64,000 nt of DNA from Desulfobacter sp. (GTDB taxonomy: Bacteria; Desulfobacterota; Desulfobacteria; Desulfobacterales; Desulfobacteraceae): contig CP054837.1 in the NCBI GenBank assembly GCA_028768525.1, forward strand, positions 744,001 through 808,000, given 5' to 3'. Below are positions 16,719-25,859 of the stretch, piece after piece. Numbering within the stretch: position 1 is the first letter of the stretch; each line of letters opens with the position of its first letter. The notes beneath the pieces were generated by a model, which was not told where the DNA came from, did not search any database, and saw only the letters and a list, made by a program, of their open reading frames with translations. Position numbers and translations under genes: made by a program.

Positions 16719-18722
16719 ATGAATCTTACCATTAGAAAGAAACTGATCTTTGCTTTTCTCGCCTCAACCATTATCCCCATATTATGCCTGTGCCTAATCC
16801 TGGGCAACAGCATCAGGAAGGATTTACTTGAAAATTTCTATGACGCCACCGGCAATGAACTGTCCCGCATTGAAAATGCCATTGGGATTTTCCTGGATGA
16901 TATAAAGGAAAATGCGGTGATGGCGTCCAGCCATGAGGATGTCGTGATGATTGACGACACCATCACCTCATTCATAAATGAGACCAGCGAAAAAGGGGTT
17001 CAGGATTTTGAAACCAGTCCATTGGAGAAAAGAGTCCTGTCCTTTTTCCATACCATCAAAAAAACCCATAAAAGCTATGTTGAGGTCTTTCTGGGCACGG
17101 AACTGGGCGGATTTACCATTGCAAGCGATATGAAACTGCCGGCCGGTTATGATCCCAGAGGCCGGCCCTGGTATAAGGAAGCCAAGGCCAACCAGGGCAA
17201 ACCCCTGATCACCAAGGCGTATAAGTCAACCACCGGCGATGCCGTTGTCAGCGCCACCCGTACCATCTTGAGGGACGGCAAAATGGTGGGCGTGGTGGGA
17301 TTCGACGTCACCCTGAACGCATTAACCGATTTCATCAAGGGCATTAAGATCGGAAACAGCGGCTATGTCATCCTGATCCAGGACGACGGGGTTATCCTGG
17401 CCGATCCGGGGCATGCGGACACAGCATTCAAAAAACTGGATGATACCGGTATCCCCGCCTTTTCGGAAATTCAGAAAAAGGAAGCGGGAAACCTGGATTT
17501 TGAACTGGACGGCACCCAGTACATTGCAAAGGTCATGACCTCCCCCGCCCTGGGCTGGAAACTGGTGGGGCTGATAAAGAAAAGCGAAATCATGTCAAAG
17601 GTATGGGCCCTGATTTCCATCATGGTGGTCATCGGCCTGATTCTGGCCGCCCTCTTTGCCGTCATGGCATTGTTCCTGGCAGCCTCCCTTGCCAAGCCCC
17701 TTATAAATACCACAGCAATGATCAAGGACATCGCCCAGGGCGAAGGAGACCTGACCAAACGGCTGGAGGTGAGCACCAAAGACGAACTGGGGGAACTGGC
17801 CCGGTGGTTTAACCTCTTTTTGGACAACCTCCAGACCATCATTAAGGATCTGGCCGCCAATGTGGCGGTGGTTGACGATTCCTCGGCCAAACTGCTTGAT
17901 GTATCCAAACAGATGGAGGACGGCGCAAAAGAGTCTTCCCTTCTGGCCAACACCGTGGCCAGTGCATCGGAGGAGATGAGTTCAAACATGGAAGCGGTGG
18001 CCTCCACCATGGAAGATACCACCCACAATACCAATGTGGTGGCAACGGCCACGGAAGAGATGACGGCAACCATCAACGAAATTGCAAAAAATTCCGAGAC
18101 GGCCAGGGGCATTTCAGAAAAGGCAGTATCACAGATGAAGGCGGCCAGCACCAAGATGGACACCCTGGGCAAGGCTGCCGAATCCATCGGAGCGGTCACC
18201 GAAACCATTTCCAATATCTCGGACCAGACCAATCTTCTGGCCCTGAATGCCACCATTGAAGCAGCAAGGGCGGGGGAAGCCGGCAAAGGGTTTGCCGTAG
18301 TGGCCAATGAAATAAAGGACCTGGCCTCCCAGACCGCAGCGGCCACGGCCGATATCCGTACCCAGATCGAGGGGGTCCAGACCACCAGCCAGGATACAGT
18401 CTCCGAAATCCAGGCCACGGCAGGGGTAATGGATGATATCAACAATATCATCACCACCATTGCAACGGCCATAGAAGAGCAGTCCGCCGCCACCAGCGAA
18501 ATTTCCGCCAATGTCGGTCAGGTCTCCCAGGGGATTCAGGAGGTCAACCGGAATGTATCGGAAAGCTCCACCGCCATCGGTGAAATTACCAGGGACATCA
18601 CCTCGGTGGACTCCGCTGCCCAGGAGATGTCCGACAACTCAAGCCAGGTGGCCGGAAGTGTCGAGGAACTCAAGCAGATGGCCATCAAGCTCAACCAGAT
18701 CGTGGGACGGTTTAAATACTGA
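16719..18722 (+). CDS. Methyl-accepting chemotaxis protein with dCache sensor
   Basis: 667 residues. A first membrane helix (about 9-30) is followed by a periplasmic dCache domain (about 35-290), a second membrane helix (about 300-325), HAMP, and a cytoplasmic signalling domain with the conserved hairpin tip (DQTNLLALNATIEAARAGE). In the sensor the R-x-W-Y motif in GRPWYKEA, the later Tyr in TKAYKS and the Asp in GVVGFDVT match the amino-acid-binding dCache_1 signature, so an amino acid ligand is likely. The ATG at 16719 has AAGGAAGGAAGG before it. No other chemotaxis gene is near. Confidence 0.95.
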   Translation: MNLTIRKKLIFAFLASTIIPILCLCLILGNSIRKDLLENFYDATGNELSRIENAIGIFLDDIKENAVMASSHEDVVMIDDTITSFINETSEKGVQDFETSPLEKRVLSFFHTIKKTHKSYVEVFLGTELGGFTIASDMKLPAGYDPRGRPWYKEAKANQGKPLITKAYKSTTGDAVVSATRTILRDGKMVGVVGFDVTLNALTDFIKGIKIGNSGYVILIQDDGVILADPGHADTAFKKLDDTGIPAFSEIQKKEAGNLDFELDGTQYIAKVMTSPALGWKLVGLIKKSEIMSKVWALISIMVVIGLILAALFAVMALFLAASLAKPLINTTAMIKDIAQGEGDLTKRLEVSTKDELGELARWFNLFLDNLQTIIKDLAANVAVVDDSSAKLLDVSKQMEDGAKESSLLANTVASASEEMSSNMEAVASTMEDTTHNTNVVATATEEMTATINEIAKNSETARGISEKAVSQMKAASTKMDTLGKAAESIGAVTETISNISDQTNLLALNATIEAARAGEAGKGFAVVANEIKDLASQTAAATADIRTQIEGVQTTSQDTVSEIQATAGVMDDINNIITTIATAIEEQSAATSEISANVGQVSQGIQEVNRNVSESSTAIGEITRDITSVDSAAQEMSDNSSQVAGSVEELKQMAIKLNQIVGRFKY

Positions 18723-18781
18723 TACCCGCCGCAACTTAACAGGCGCTGATCCGGAGGTAACGCTCAGGACCGGCCAAATCA

Positions 18782-18823
18782 AACCCGTTAAGGGGAGACC
18801 CCAGGGGCTTCCCTTAACGGGTT
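18782..18823 (+). terminator. Hairpin after the chemoreceptor gene
   Basis: A perfect 13-bp stem (AACCCGTTAAGGG with CCCTTAACGGGTT) encloses a 16-nt loop that can itself pair (GACCCC/GGGGCTT). It is followed by a T-rich stretch (TATTTTT) 8 nt further on. Lies 60 nt after the stop codon. Confidence 0.65.
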
Positions 18824-18914
18824 GAATGATTATTTTTCCCAGATCCTGACTCCTTGAGGGACCGCCTGTTCCAACCGGAATCAAACGGATGCCAACCTTT
18901 TTTACCGGAGCAAT

Positions 18915-19397
18915 ATGATCAAGCATATCAAGCCGATTCTGCCTGTTATTGGATGGCGGGAGTGGGTGTCACTCCCGGATCTGGGGGTCAACCAGATTAA
19001 AGTGAAAGTGGATACAGGCGCCCGCTCATCATCTCTTCACGCAATCAAACTAAACTTGTTTGAGCGGGACGGAGAAAAATGGGTACGGTTTCAGATCAAT
19101 CCTTTGCAGGAGAAAACCACCCATAAAGTAACAGCCGAAGCCAAAATCATAGACTTCAGATCGATTCGGAGTTCAAACGGAATGGAAGAAATGAGGCCGG
19201 TCATCAGCACCCATATCAGCCTGCTGGGCCTTGAATGGCCCATAGAGCTGACCCTGTCAAACCGTGATGAAATGGGATTTCGGATGCTGCTCGGACGGCA
19301 GGCATTTCGTGACAGATTTTATGTGGACGCAGGCAGATCTTTTTATGGCGGCCAACCCAAAAAGAAAAAAGCCAGGAAAAAAATCCCCAGGGATTGA
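18915..19397 (+). CDS. rimB: RimB-like retropepsin-type protease (ATP-dependent zinc protease family)
   Basis: 160 residues of the PF05618 family. The aspartic-protease motif D33-T-G-A-R-S-S is clear, followed by a second hydrophobic strand and GRQAFRDRFYVD. In other bacteria such proteins act with RimK to trim poly-glutamate tails that RimK adds to ribosomal protein S6. Here the gene directly precedes rimK and its stop overlaps the next open frame, supporting that role. The ATG has GGAG upstream. Confidence 0.88.
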   Translation: MIKHIKPILPVIGWREWVSLPDLGVNQIKVKVDTGARSSSLHAIKLNLFERDGEKWVRFQINPLQEKTTHKVTAEAKIIDFRSIRSSNGMEEMRPVISTHISLLGLEWPIELTLSNRDEMGFRMLLGRQAFRDRFYVDAGRSFYGGQPKKKKARKKIPRD

Positions 19398-19420
19398 TAT
19401 CCCAAGATAAGGACACAGAG

Positions 19421-20674
19421 ATGAAACTTGCCATTCTTTCACGGAATTTAAGATGCTACAGCACCCGCCGTTTAAAGGAAGCGGCCGAGCAGCGGGGGCA
19501 CACGGTCAAAGTTCTGAATACCCTTAAATTCGCCATCGACCTTGAGCAGGGCAACCCGGACTTATATTTCCGGCAGAAACAGCTGTCCACCTACGATGCG
19601 GTTCTTCCCCGAATCGGTGCATCCATAACCTATTTCGGGACGGCGGTCGTCCGGCAGTTTGAACAGATGGATATCTTCTGCGCCAACACTTCGGCAAGTA
19701 TTGCCCGGTCAAGGGACAAGCTAAGGAGCCTCCAGATTCTCAGCCGGCACCATATCGGAATCCCCAAAACAACCTTTGTCCGGGATAAAAAGGATGTGCT
19801 GCCGGCCATAGAAAGGGTCGGGGGCGCGCCGGTGATCATCAAACTGATAGAAGGGACCCAGGGCATCGGCGTTCTGCTGGCGGAAACGGTGAATTCCGCG
19901 GCAGCAATCGTCGAGCTGCTTCAAAGCCAGAAGCAGAGTGTCCTGATTCAAAAATTTGTATCTGAGAGCAAGGGCCGGGATATCCGCGCCTTTGTGGTGG
20001 GGGATCAGGTGGTCGGCGCCATGCGCCGGGTCGCCCAGGGGCAGGAATTTCGAAGCAATATCCACAGAGGGGGGTATGCAGAGCCGGTTGAGCTGAAAGA
20101 CGCCTACCGGGAGACTGCGGTTCGTGCGGCACAAATCATGGGCCTCCGTGTGGCAGGCGTTGATCTGCTTGAGAGCAAGGAAGGGCCCCAGATTGTTGAA
20201 GTCAACTCCTCACCGGGGCTGGAGGGGATCGAAGGGTGTACCCAGTTGGATATCGCCGGCGCCATCATTGACTATATCAGCGCCCAGGTTAATTTTCCAG
20301 AGATCGATCTCCGCCAGCGCCTGACGGTCAGCCGGGGGTATGGCGTTGCGGAGATATATATACCGGAGGGCTCCGATTACATAGGCAAAACCATCCAGGG
20401 TTCAGGGTTGAGGGAAAAGGATATTTCGGTCTTAACCCTTCACCGTCATGCCAAAGTCATACCCAATCCAAAGCCCCAGAGGGAACTTGAAGCTGAAGAC
20501 AGGCTTTTGTGTTTTGGAAAACTGGATTTCATGAGAGAATTGATTCCTGCCAAAATCCGCAAAAAACGGCGGGCAAAGGTGAAGATCCTGCCGGACCTGC
20601 CTGTGGCAGACGAAGTCTCCAGATTCCAGGATGACAATATTGCACCATCATCCCAGACCGAAGAAGAAGGTTAG
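19421..20674 (+). CDS. rimK: RimK-like ATP-grasp glutamate ligase with C-terminal RCK_C-like domain
   Basis: 417 residues, against about 300 for standard RimK. Residues 1-290 are a full RimK: N-terminal domain (LAILSRN, LPRIGASITYFGTAVVRQFE), ATP-grasp (PVIIKLIEGTQGIGVLLAE, VGDQVVGAMRR, VEVNSSPGLEGIE). Residues about 305-385 look like a TrkA-C/RCK_C ligand domain (VAEIYIPEGSDYIGKTI, EAEDRLLCFGKLDFM). RimK adds glutamates to the C-terminus of S6 or other targets. The extra domain suggests small-ligand control, inferred. ATG at 19421 chosen over a TTG at 19394. Follows rimB by 23 nt. Confidence 0.9.
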   Translation: MKLAILSRNLRCYSTRRLKEAAEQRGHTVKVLNTLKFAIDLEQGNPDLYFRQKQLSTYDAVLPRIGASITYFGTAVVRQFEQMDIFCANTSASIARSRDKLRSLQILSRHHIGIPKTTFVRDKKDVLPAIERVGGAPVIIKLIEGTQGIGVLLAETVNSAAAIVELLQSQKQSVLIQKFVSESKGRDIRAFVVGDQVVGAMRRVAQGQEFRSNIHRGGYAEPVELKDAYRETAVRAAQIMGLRVAGVDLLESKEGPQIVEVNSSPGLEGIEGCTQLDIAGAIIDYISAQVNFPEIDLRQRLTVSRGYGVAEIYIPEGSDYIGKTIQGSGLREKDISVLTLHRHAKVIPNPKPQRELEAEDRLLCFGKLDFMRELIPAKIRKKRRAKVKILPDLPVADEVSRFQDDNIAPSSQTEEEG

Positions 20675-20694
20675 GAGAAATCCACAGCCCCCCT

Positions 20695-21357
20695 TTATTC
20701 TGGTTTATTTTTCGGATCATCCTCTTGAGATCTCAGCAGTGATTTTTCTTCAAACACCTGTTTTTCAAGGCTATGGGTTTGCTGCCCCTTTTTCTTTCGT
20801 AGAATTTTATGGAAAAAAAGATTGTTGGGAACCTGTATGGTCGTTTGAGCGTCCCCGTCTGACGCGTCAAGGGTGGTAAAAATCAAATTGATGTTTCTAA
20901 CCTTCCCGCCCACGCCTATCGTCATGGCCGGATCAATTATCTCGATATTGTCTCCGATGCGGAATGGATGGAAAATGATGAGCATCAGTGTACAGAGCAA
21001 ATTGCTGAGTACGCTCCATAGGGCAACAAACCCAATGGCCACCATTGCCAATATCGTTGACGCAACAGCCCACAGGCTGTTTATTTTGATTCCAAGCTGC
21101 TGGAGTATCAATAAAAACGCGCCGATACAGATTACCCACTTCACCATCGACTGCATCTGCTGCAAAAAAGGCAGGGGCAATTGCCTGACTTCCAGTTTTT
21201 TCAGTGCCCCTTTTACAAGCTTCAACACCAGCAGACTTACGAACACGATAAAGATAATAACCAGCGCATTGTTCAGAATCCCGATGATGACTTCCGGCTG
21301 GAAAAGCTTTTTAATGGCCAAAAAAAGTTCATTGTAGATGTCTTGAAATGCGCCCAT
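20695..21357 (-). CDS. MscS-family small mechanosensitive channel
   Basis: 220 residues. Two or three membrane helices occur in the first half (ALVIIFIVFVSLLVLKLV, VICIGAFLLILQQLG, TILAMVAIGFVALWSVLSNL), the last resembling the pore helix, then the beta domain (FRIGDNIEI, VPNNLFFHKILR). It lacks the full C-terminal alpha-beta domain of E. coli MscS. Opens under membrane tension to release solutes. Convergent with rimK, only 20 nt apart. Confidence 0.88.
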   Translation of the reverse strand: MGAFQDIYNELFLAIKKLFQPEVIIGILNNALVIIFIVFVSLLVLKLVKGALKKLEVRQLPLPFLQQMQSMVKWVICIGAFLLILQQLGIKINSLWAVASTILAMVAIGFVALWSVLSNLLCTLMLIIFHPFRIGDNIEIIDPAMTIGVGGKVRNINLIFTTLDASDGDAQTTIQVPNNLFFHKILRKKKGQQTHSLEKQVFEEKSLLRSQEDDPKNKPE

Positions 21358-21580
21358 CTGGAATATCCCCCATGGTTTGGATGTGATTTCATCATTAATG
21401 AGAATGGCTCAATCTATCACGGCACCCGTGTTTGACACAACCGCGGCACCATTCCAATGGCGTTATCCTCTTTTATCATTCAGGATTCTTCACCTGCTGG
21501 GGTGCCGCCCCCCACGGGCCGTCCCCGGCGATACCCGACTGGCCCGATCGGCACCGGGCAGGCAACCAGAAAAAGATTCG
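21358..21580. other. Intergenic stretch between mscS-like gene and gspF
   Basis: About 220 nt with no gene I can support. It should contain the promoter of the minus-strand channel gene and the end of the gspF transcript, but I see no clear hairpin with T-run. Confidence 0.4.
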
Positions 21581-22813
21581 TTAGATGATCATCTGGTTGA
21601 TTTCCACGATGGGCAGGCAGACGGCCATGATGATGAGCCCCACCACCAGTCCCATGATAAGGATGATCATGGGTTCGATGAGGGCGGTGGCCGCCGTGAT
21701 GGCGGCATAGACGTCCTTTTCGTAGAGATCGGCGGATTTTTCAAGGATCTTTTCCATCTCCCCGCTCTTTTCCCCCACCTGGATCATCTGCACGGACAGG
21801 GGAGGGAAATACCGGGTGCCGGAAAGGGCCTTGCCAAGTTCCCCGCCCTTTTCCACGGTTTCAGCGGCCGATTCTATCAGATTGGAAATCACCTGGTTGC
21901 CGGCCACGTTCCGGGTGATCTTCAGGGCGGTGAGCAGGGGCACCCCGTGTTCCAGAAGGGAGCCAAGGGTCCTTGAAAACCGGGCCACCGCCATTTTCCG
22001 GACCAGGGAGCCGGCGATGGGCAGGGAAATCATCACCCGGTCAGTGGCAAGAACGCCCTTTGGGGTCCGGCGGACCAGGTATAGTGCGCCGGCCGCAATC
22101 ACAGGAAGCAGCAGCACCGCCCACCAGAAATCCAGAAAAAAGTCGCTCACCCCGATGAGCATCCGGGTGGGCCCGGGCAGGGTCTGGTTCATATCCGTGA
22201 AAATCCCCACAATGCCGGGGACGATATAGGTCATGAGAATCACCACCACCAGAAAGCCGATCATGGACATGATGATGGGATAGGCCAGGGAGGCCCAGAT
22301 TTTTTTCTGGGTTTCCTCCCTTTTTTCGGCAAAGTCTGCCAAACGCTCAAGTACGATTTCAAGGGTTCCCGAGGATTCCCCGGCCGCCACCATGTTAATA
22401 TATACCGAAGAAAAGATACCCGGATACAGGGCCAGGGATTCAGCAAAACCGCCGCCCTGCTCAATACTGTCCTTGATCCGGGAGAGCACCCGCTGCAAAG
22501 AACGGGAACCGGCCTGGTCCGCCACCGAGCCCACGGCCTTTACCAGGGGGAATCCGGCGGAAAGCAGGGTGGAGATCAGCCGGGTCACCATGGCAATTTC
22601 ACTGGCCTTGACCCGGGAAAAATACCGGGCAAAAGCCGGCTGCCGGCCCGGGGTTTCGCCGGCAGGCTGCTTTGAATCAATCCGGTTCAAGGATGTGGGA
22701 AACAGGTCTTGATGCCTCAGTTTCTGCCTTGCCGCAGTCTCACTGTCGGCATCCACAATTCCTGACTTCTTTTTTCCTTTGGCATTCAGGGCTTTGTATT
22801 CAAATACGGACAT
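21581..22813 (-). CDS. gspF: Type II secretion inner-membrane platform protein GspF (detached)
   Basis: 410 residues, full length. Two copies of the GspF/PilC domain, each with a conserved hydrophobic segment; membrane helices lie near 170-195, 225-245 and 375-400. N-terminus MSVFEYKALNAKGKKKSGIVDADS is typical. It anchors the pseudopilus motor with GspE. It lies 8.5 kb from gspE, on the opposite strand, separated by unrelated genes. It could serve a type IV pilus instead, but the sequence start and size are GspF-like. ATG has AGGTTGAG upstream. Confidence 0.9.
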   Translation of the reverse strand: MSVFEYKALNAKGKKKSGIVDADSETAARQKLRHQDLFPTSLNRIDSKQPAGETPGRQPAFARYFSRVKASEIAMVTRLISTLLSAGFPLVKAVGSVADQAGSRSLQRVLSRIKDSIEQGGGFAESLALYPGIFSSVYINMVAAGESSGTLEIVLERLADFAEKREETQKKIWASLAYPIIMSMIGFLVVVILMTYIVPGIVGIFTDMNQTLPGPTRMLIGVSDFFLDFWWAVLLLPVIAAGALYLVRRTPKGVLATDRVMISLPIAGSLVRKMAVARFSRTLGSLLEHGVPLLTALKITRNVAGNQVISNLIESAAETVEKGGELGKALSGTRYFPPLSVQMIQVGEKSGEMEKILEKSADLYEKDVYAAITAATALIEPMIILIMGLVVGLIIMAVCLPIVEINQMII

Positions 22814-22944
22814 GGCTCAACCTGCGAATTCCTTTTTACAATTCTTATAAGAATAACCGGTTCTGAAACTTTTATATACACCCTGCCATAAACTGGCAAA
22901 CCTTTCCACGGGAATAGCAAAATTTTACCGAATAAAAACACAAA

Positions 22945-22974
22945 CGCCCCCGGGAAATCAATCTCCCGGGGGCG
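22945..22974 (-). terminator. Strong Rho-independent terminator of TRAP operon
   Basis: CGCCCCCGGGA and TCCCGGGGGCG form an 11-bp GC-rich stem. Read on the minus strand it is followed by TTTGTGTTTTTATT. It lies 25 nt after the stop of the TRAP large permease gene. Confidence 0.88.
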
Positions 22975-22998
22975 CCGTTATACTCGCTGATACTTTTT

Positions 22999-24333
22999 TT
23001 ACTGCACCATCTTGTCCGGCAGGTAGGAGACCACTTCTGGAAAGAGGGTGACAAAGACCACCATCAGCACCATGATGATAAAAAACGGGAGGGTGGCCCG
23101 GAGGATGGTGCTCACCTTTTCCCCTGAAATCCCCTGGATGACAAAAATGGAGAATCCCACCGGCGGGGTAATCTGGGAGAGTTCCACCATGAAAACCAGG
23201 AAGATGCCGAACCACAAGGGGTCGAATCCGGCCTCCACCACAATGGGCAGGACGATGGGCAGGGTCATGACCACAATGGAAATCCCGTCCAGCATCATGC
23301 CCAGCAGGATGTACATCAGCCCAACCACAAAGATCAGCAGATAGGGAGAGAGGTTCAGCCCTGCGATATATTCGCTCACCGCCCTTGCGATGCCCACAAA
23401 TCCGACGATCTGGGAAAGAAAGGATGCCGCCAGGATGATAAAGCAGATCATGCAGGTCGTATTCACCGCATTGACCAGGGCTTCCCTGAAATTTGACCAG
23501 GTCAGGTTCTTAAAGGCCACGGCCAGGACCAGGGCGCCGATAACGCCGATGGCCGCCGCTTCCGTGGGCGTGGTGATCCCCATGTAAATCCCGCCCAGTA
23601 CCGCAAAAATCAGGCCCATAATGGGGAACAATTCCTTGAGGGAGCGGATCTTTTCTTCCATGGTAAAGGTTTCGGTCTTATCCGGGACCACCGAGGGATT
23701 GACCATTGAAGCGGCCATGATATACAGGGAATAGCAGCCGGCCAGAAGCAGGCCCGGAATAACCCCCGAAATAAAGAGCTTGCCAATGGAGGTGTCGGAC
23801 AAAATCCCGTAGATGATCATGATGAGGCTGGGGGGAATCAGGAAGCCCAGGGTGCCGGCACCGGCCAGCGAGCCGATGGCCAGGTTCTTGGAGTAGCCCC
23901 GGCCGGACAATTCGTCCAGGGTGATCTTCCCCACGGTGGCGGTGGTGGCGGCGGAAGAACCGGAGACGGCGGCAAACAGGGAGCAGGCAAATACATTGAT
24001 GTGCAGAAGCCGGCCCGGAATTCTGGAGAGCCAGGGCAGAAGCCCGTTGAGCAGCTTGGTGGAAATGGCCGTCCGGTAGAGGATTTCCCCCATGAGGATG
24101 AACAGGGGCAATGCCGTCAGGGACCAGGAATTGGTGGAATTGTAGATGGAGTTGGCCAAAAGCCCGCCGATCTTATCCCAGACAGAAATCACCGGGGGCA
24201 GGTTCAGGTCGAATACCAGCATGCCGAAAATCCCGGTGCACATCAGGGAAAAGCCGATCCACAGCCCGGAGAAGAGGCAGAGAAACATAAAGCCGAAAAG
24301 CACCACAGTCATCAATAAAGGATCGGAAATCAT
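22999..24333 (-). CDS. TRAP transporter large permease (DctM family)
   Basis: 444 residues with about 12-14 hydrophobic segments and the DctM pattern (SSAATTATVGKITLDELSGRGY, GAGTLGFLIPPSLIMIIYG). It is the channel subunit of a sodium-driven tripartite transporter. Overlaps the small permease gene by 4 nt. Last gene of the pxpB-pxpC-TRAP transcription unit. Context with 5-oxoprolinase genes points to 5-oxoproline or a related amide acid as substrate. Confidence 0.94.
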   Translation of the reverse strand: MISDPLLMTVVLFGFMFLCLFSGLWIGFSLMCTGIFGMLVFDLNLPPVISVWDKIGGLLANSIYNSTNSWSLTALPLFILMGEILYRTAISTKLLNGLLPWLSRIPGRLLHINVFACSLFAAVSGSSAATTATVGKITLDELSGRGYSKNLAIGSLAGAGTLGFLIPPSLIMIIYGILSDTSIGKLFISGVIPGLLLAGCYSLYIMAASMVNPSVVPDKTETFTMEEKIRSLKELFPIMGLIFAVLGGIYMGITTPTEAAAIGVIGALVLAVAFKNLTWSNFREALVNAVNTTCMICFIILAASFLSQIVGFVGIARAVSEYIAGLNLSPYLLIFVVGLMYILLGMMLDGISIVVMTLPIVLPIVVEAGFDPLWFGIFLVFMVELSQITPPVGFSIFVIQGISGEKVSTILRATLPFFIIMVLMVVFVTLFPEVVSYLPDKMVQ

Positions 24334-24806
24334 GTAAACCTCTTTAACAGCCTTGCCACAAGCTGGAGATCAAACAAAATCAAACCAACGGGTATCATCA
24401 GCTGCGACAGGTAAATTGGGGTTTCGGAAATGGTATCGGCGCGCATGTCCAGCTGCCATGAATCAAAGACCATGACGCCGGCATAGTAGAGGGCAAAGGT
24501 GGTGGCCGCCAGGGCAACCACCGTGGCCAGGACATCCAGAGCCGCCTGTCCCCGCTTGCCCAGCACCGATGTGAGCAGGGTGATTTTGATGTGCCCGTCC
24601 TCCTTAAATGTATAGGCCAGGCCCAGCATCACCACCCCCACGAAAAAATAGGCGCTGTACTCGTCGGAAATCAAGGTGGAGGTATTGAACACCGAGCGCA
24701 GCAGGATTTCCACTGCAATGAAAAGGACGATGAGCACCATGAAAAAGGCGGAGAGAAAGGCCCCCCCGGTGGAGAGCCTTTCTACAAGTGTTATGAATTT
24801 CTTCAT
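24330..24806 (-). CDS. TRAP transporter small permease (DctQ family)
   Basis: 158 residues with four hydrophobic helices (FLSAFFMVLIVLFIAVEIL, YFFVGVVMLGLAYTF, DVLATVVALAATTFALYYAG, LSQLMIPVGLILFDLQ). It bridges the DctM channel and the binding protein. Overlaps its neighbours by 4 nt on both sides, the standard DctP-Q-M order. Confidence 0.9.
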   Translation of the reverse strand: MKKFITLVERLSTGGAFLSAFFMVLIVLFIAVEILLRSVFNTSTLISDEYSAYFFVGVVMLGLAYTFKEDGHIKITLLTSVLGKRGQAALDVLATVVALAATTFALYYAGVMVFDSWQLDMRADTISETPIYLSQLMIPVGLILFDLQLVARLLKRFT

Positions 24807-25786
24807 TTGGTGTACTTTTCAAGCAATGCTTTGGTTTTGGCATCCGCTTTTTTGGCAAACCCGTCAACAATGGGGCCTGCGGCCTTGTCCATCTCGGCAG
24901 CCAGGGCATCGGAGGGATCGGCAATGGTGAATCCCTTTTCCTTGATCACGGACAGGGCTTCCATGGTTTTGGATTCAGAGGCCTGCCACTGGGCGGCTTC
25001 GGTTTCCGCAGCAGCCTTGAGGATGGCATCCTTCTGATCCTTGGACATGGCGTTCCAATAATCCATGTTCACGGTGACCATGTTCAGGGGGAAGGCATAA
25101 TAGATATTGGTAAAATGATCCAATACTTCCCAGAACTTGCCGTTCTTGGTGGATTCAGCGGAGGTGAGGACGGAATCGATCATCCCGGTTCTCAAAGAAG
25201 AGTAGACCTCGCCCCAGGGCAGGGCCAGGGGAGCGCCGCCCAGTTCCCTCAGGAAATTGGCGCCGTTTTTGTCATAGGTACGGGTTTTAAGCCCCTTGAT
25301 GTCGGCGACACCGGCAACAGCCTTTTTGGTGACCAGTCCCGAGGGGGGCCAGGGTGCGGCATAAAGGAGCTTCTGGTTCCATTTGGCAGCGGCTTTTTCA
25401 TACAGGGGTCTGGCGTCTGCGTACAGGGCTTTGGCTTCTTCAAAGGAGCCGGCCAGCCTTGGCAGGGAGGATAGCCCGAAAACATGGGCGGAGCCGGAAA
25501 CACCCCCCATGAGGATGTCGCTCATGGGCAGCTGGGCGTCTTTCACGGCCTTGAGCAGTTCAGGGCCTTTGAACCCCAGGCTGCCGCCGGGATGTACCGT
25601 GATATCCAGGCTGCCGCCGGAATATTTATTGGCAAGCTCGGCAAATTTCATGGCCCCAACGGTATGAAAGCTGGTGGACCCGTAAATGGCGTTCAAATCC
25701 AGCTTCATTGTTTTTCCGGCCCAGGCCGGGGCTGCGGCCATCATGACCATGAGGGCAACGAGGATCGATTTTTTCAGTGCACGCAT
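24803..25786 (-). CDS. TRAP transporter substrate-binding protein (DctP family)
   Basis: 327 residues. A signal peptide with predicted cleavage after AWA (residue 23) is followed by a DctP fold with the carboxylate-binding Arg region (GLKTRTYDKNGANFLRELGG) and the helical WGEVYSSLRTGMIDS signature. Periplasmic. ATG at 25786 has AAAAAGGAG upstream, so earlier in-frame starts are rejected. Gap of 73 nt after pxpC. Confidence 0.93.
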   Translation of the reverse strand: MRALKKSILVALMVMMAAAPAWAGKTMKLDLNAIYGSTSFHTVGAMKFAELANKYSGGSLDITVHPGGSLGFKGPELLKAVKDAQLPMSDILMGGVSGSAHVFGLSSLPRLAGSFEEAKALYADARPLYEKAAAKWNQKLLYAAPWPPSGLVTKKAVAGVADIKGLKTRTYDKNGANFLRELGGAPLALPWGEVYSSLRTGMIDSVLTSAESTKNGKFWEVLDHFTNIYYAFPLNMVTVNMDYWNAMSKDQKDAILKAAAETEAAQWQASESKTMEALSVIKEKGFTIADPSDALAAEMDKAAGPIVDGFAKKADAKTKALLEKYTK

Positions 25787-25859
25787 TGTACAAACTCCTT
25801 TTTTATTACGATTAATATAAATGAACTGCAAAACTCCTGCAGCGGTCTGCTCCTTTTCC

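Noticed and set aside
17471..18511. 346-codon minus-strand frame opposite the chemoreceptor
   Set aside because: Ala/Ser/Val-rich translation typical of the reverse of an MCP coiled coil. No start signal.
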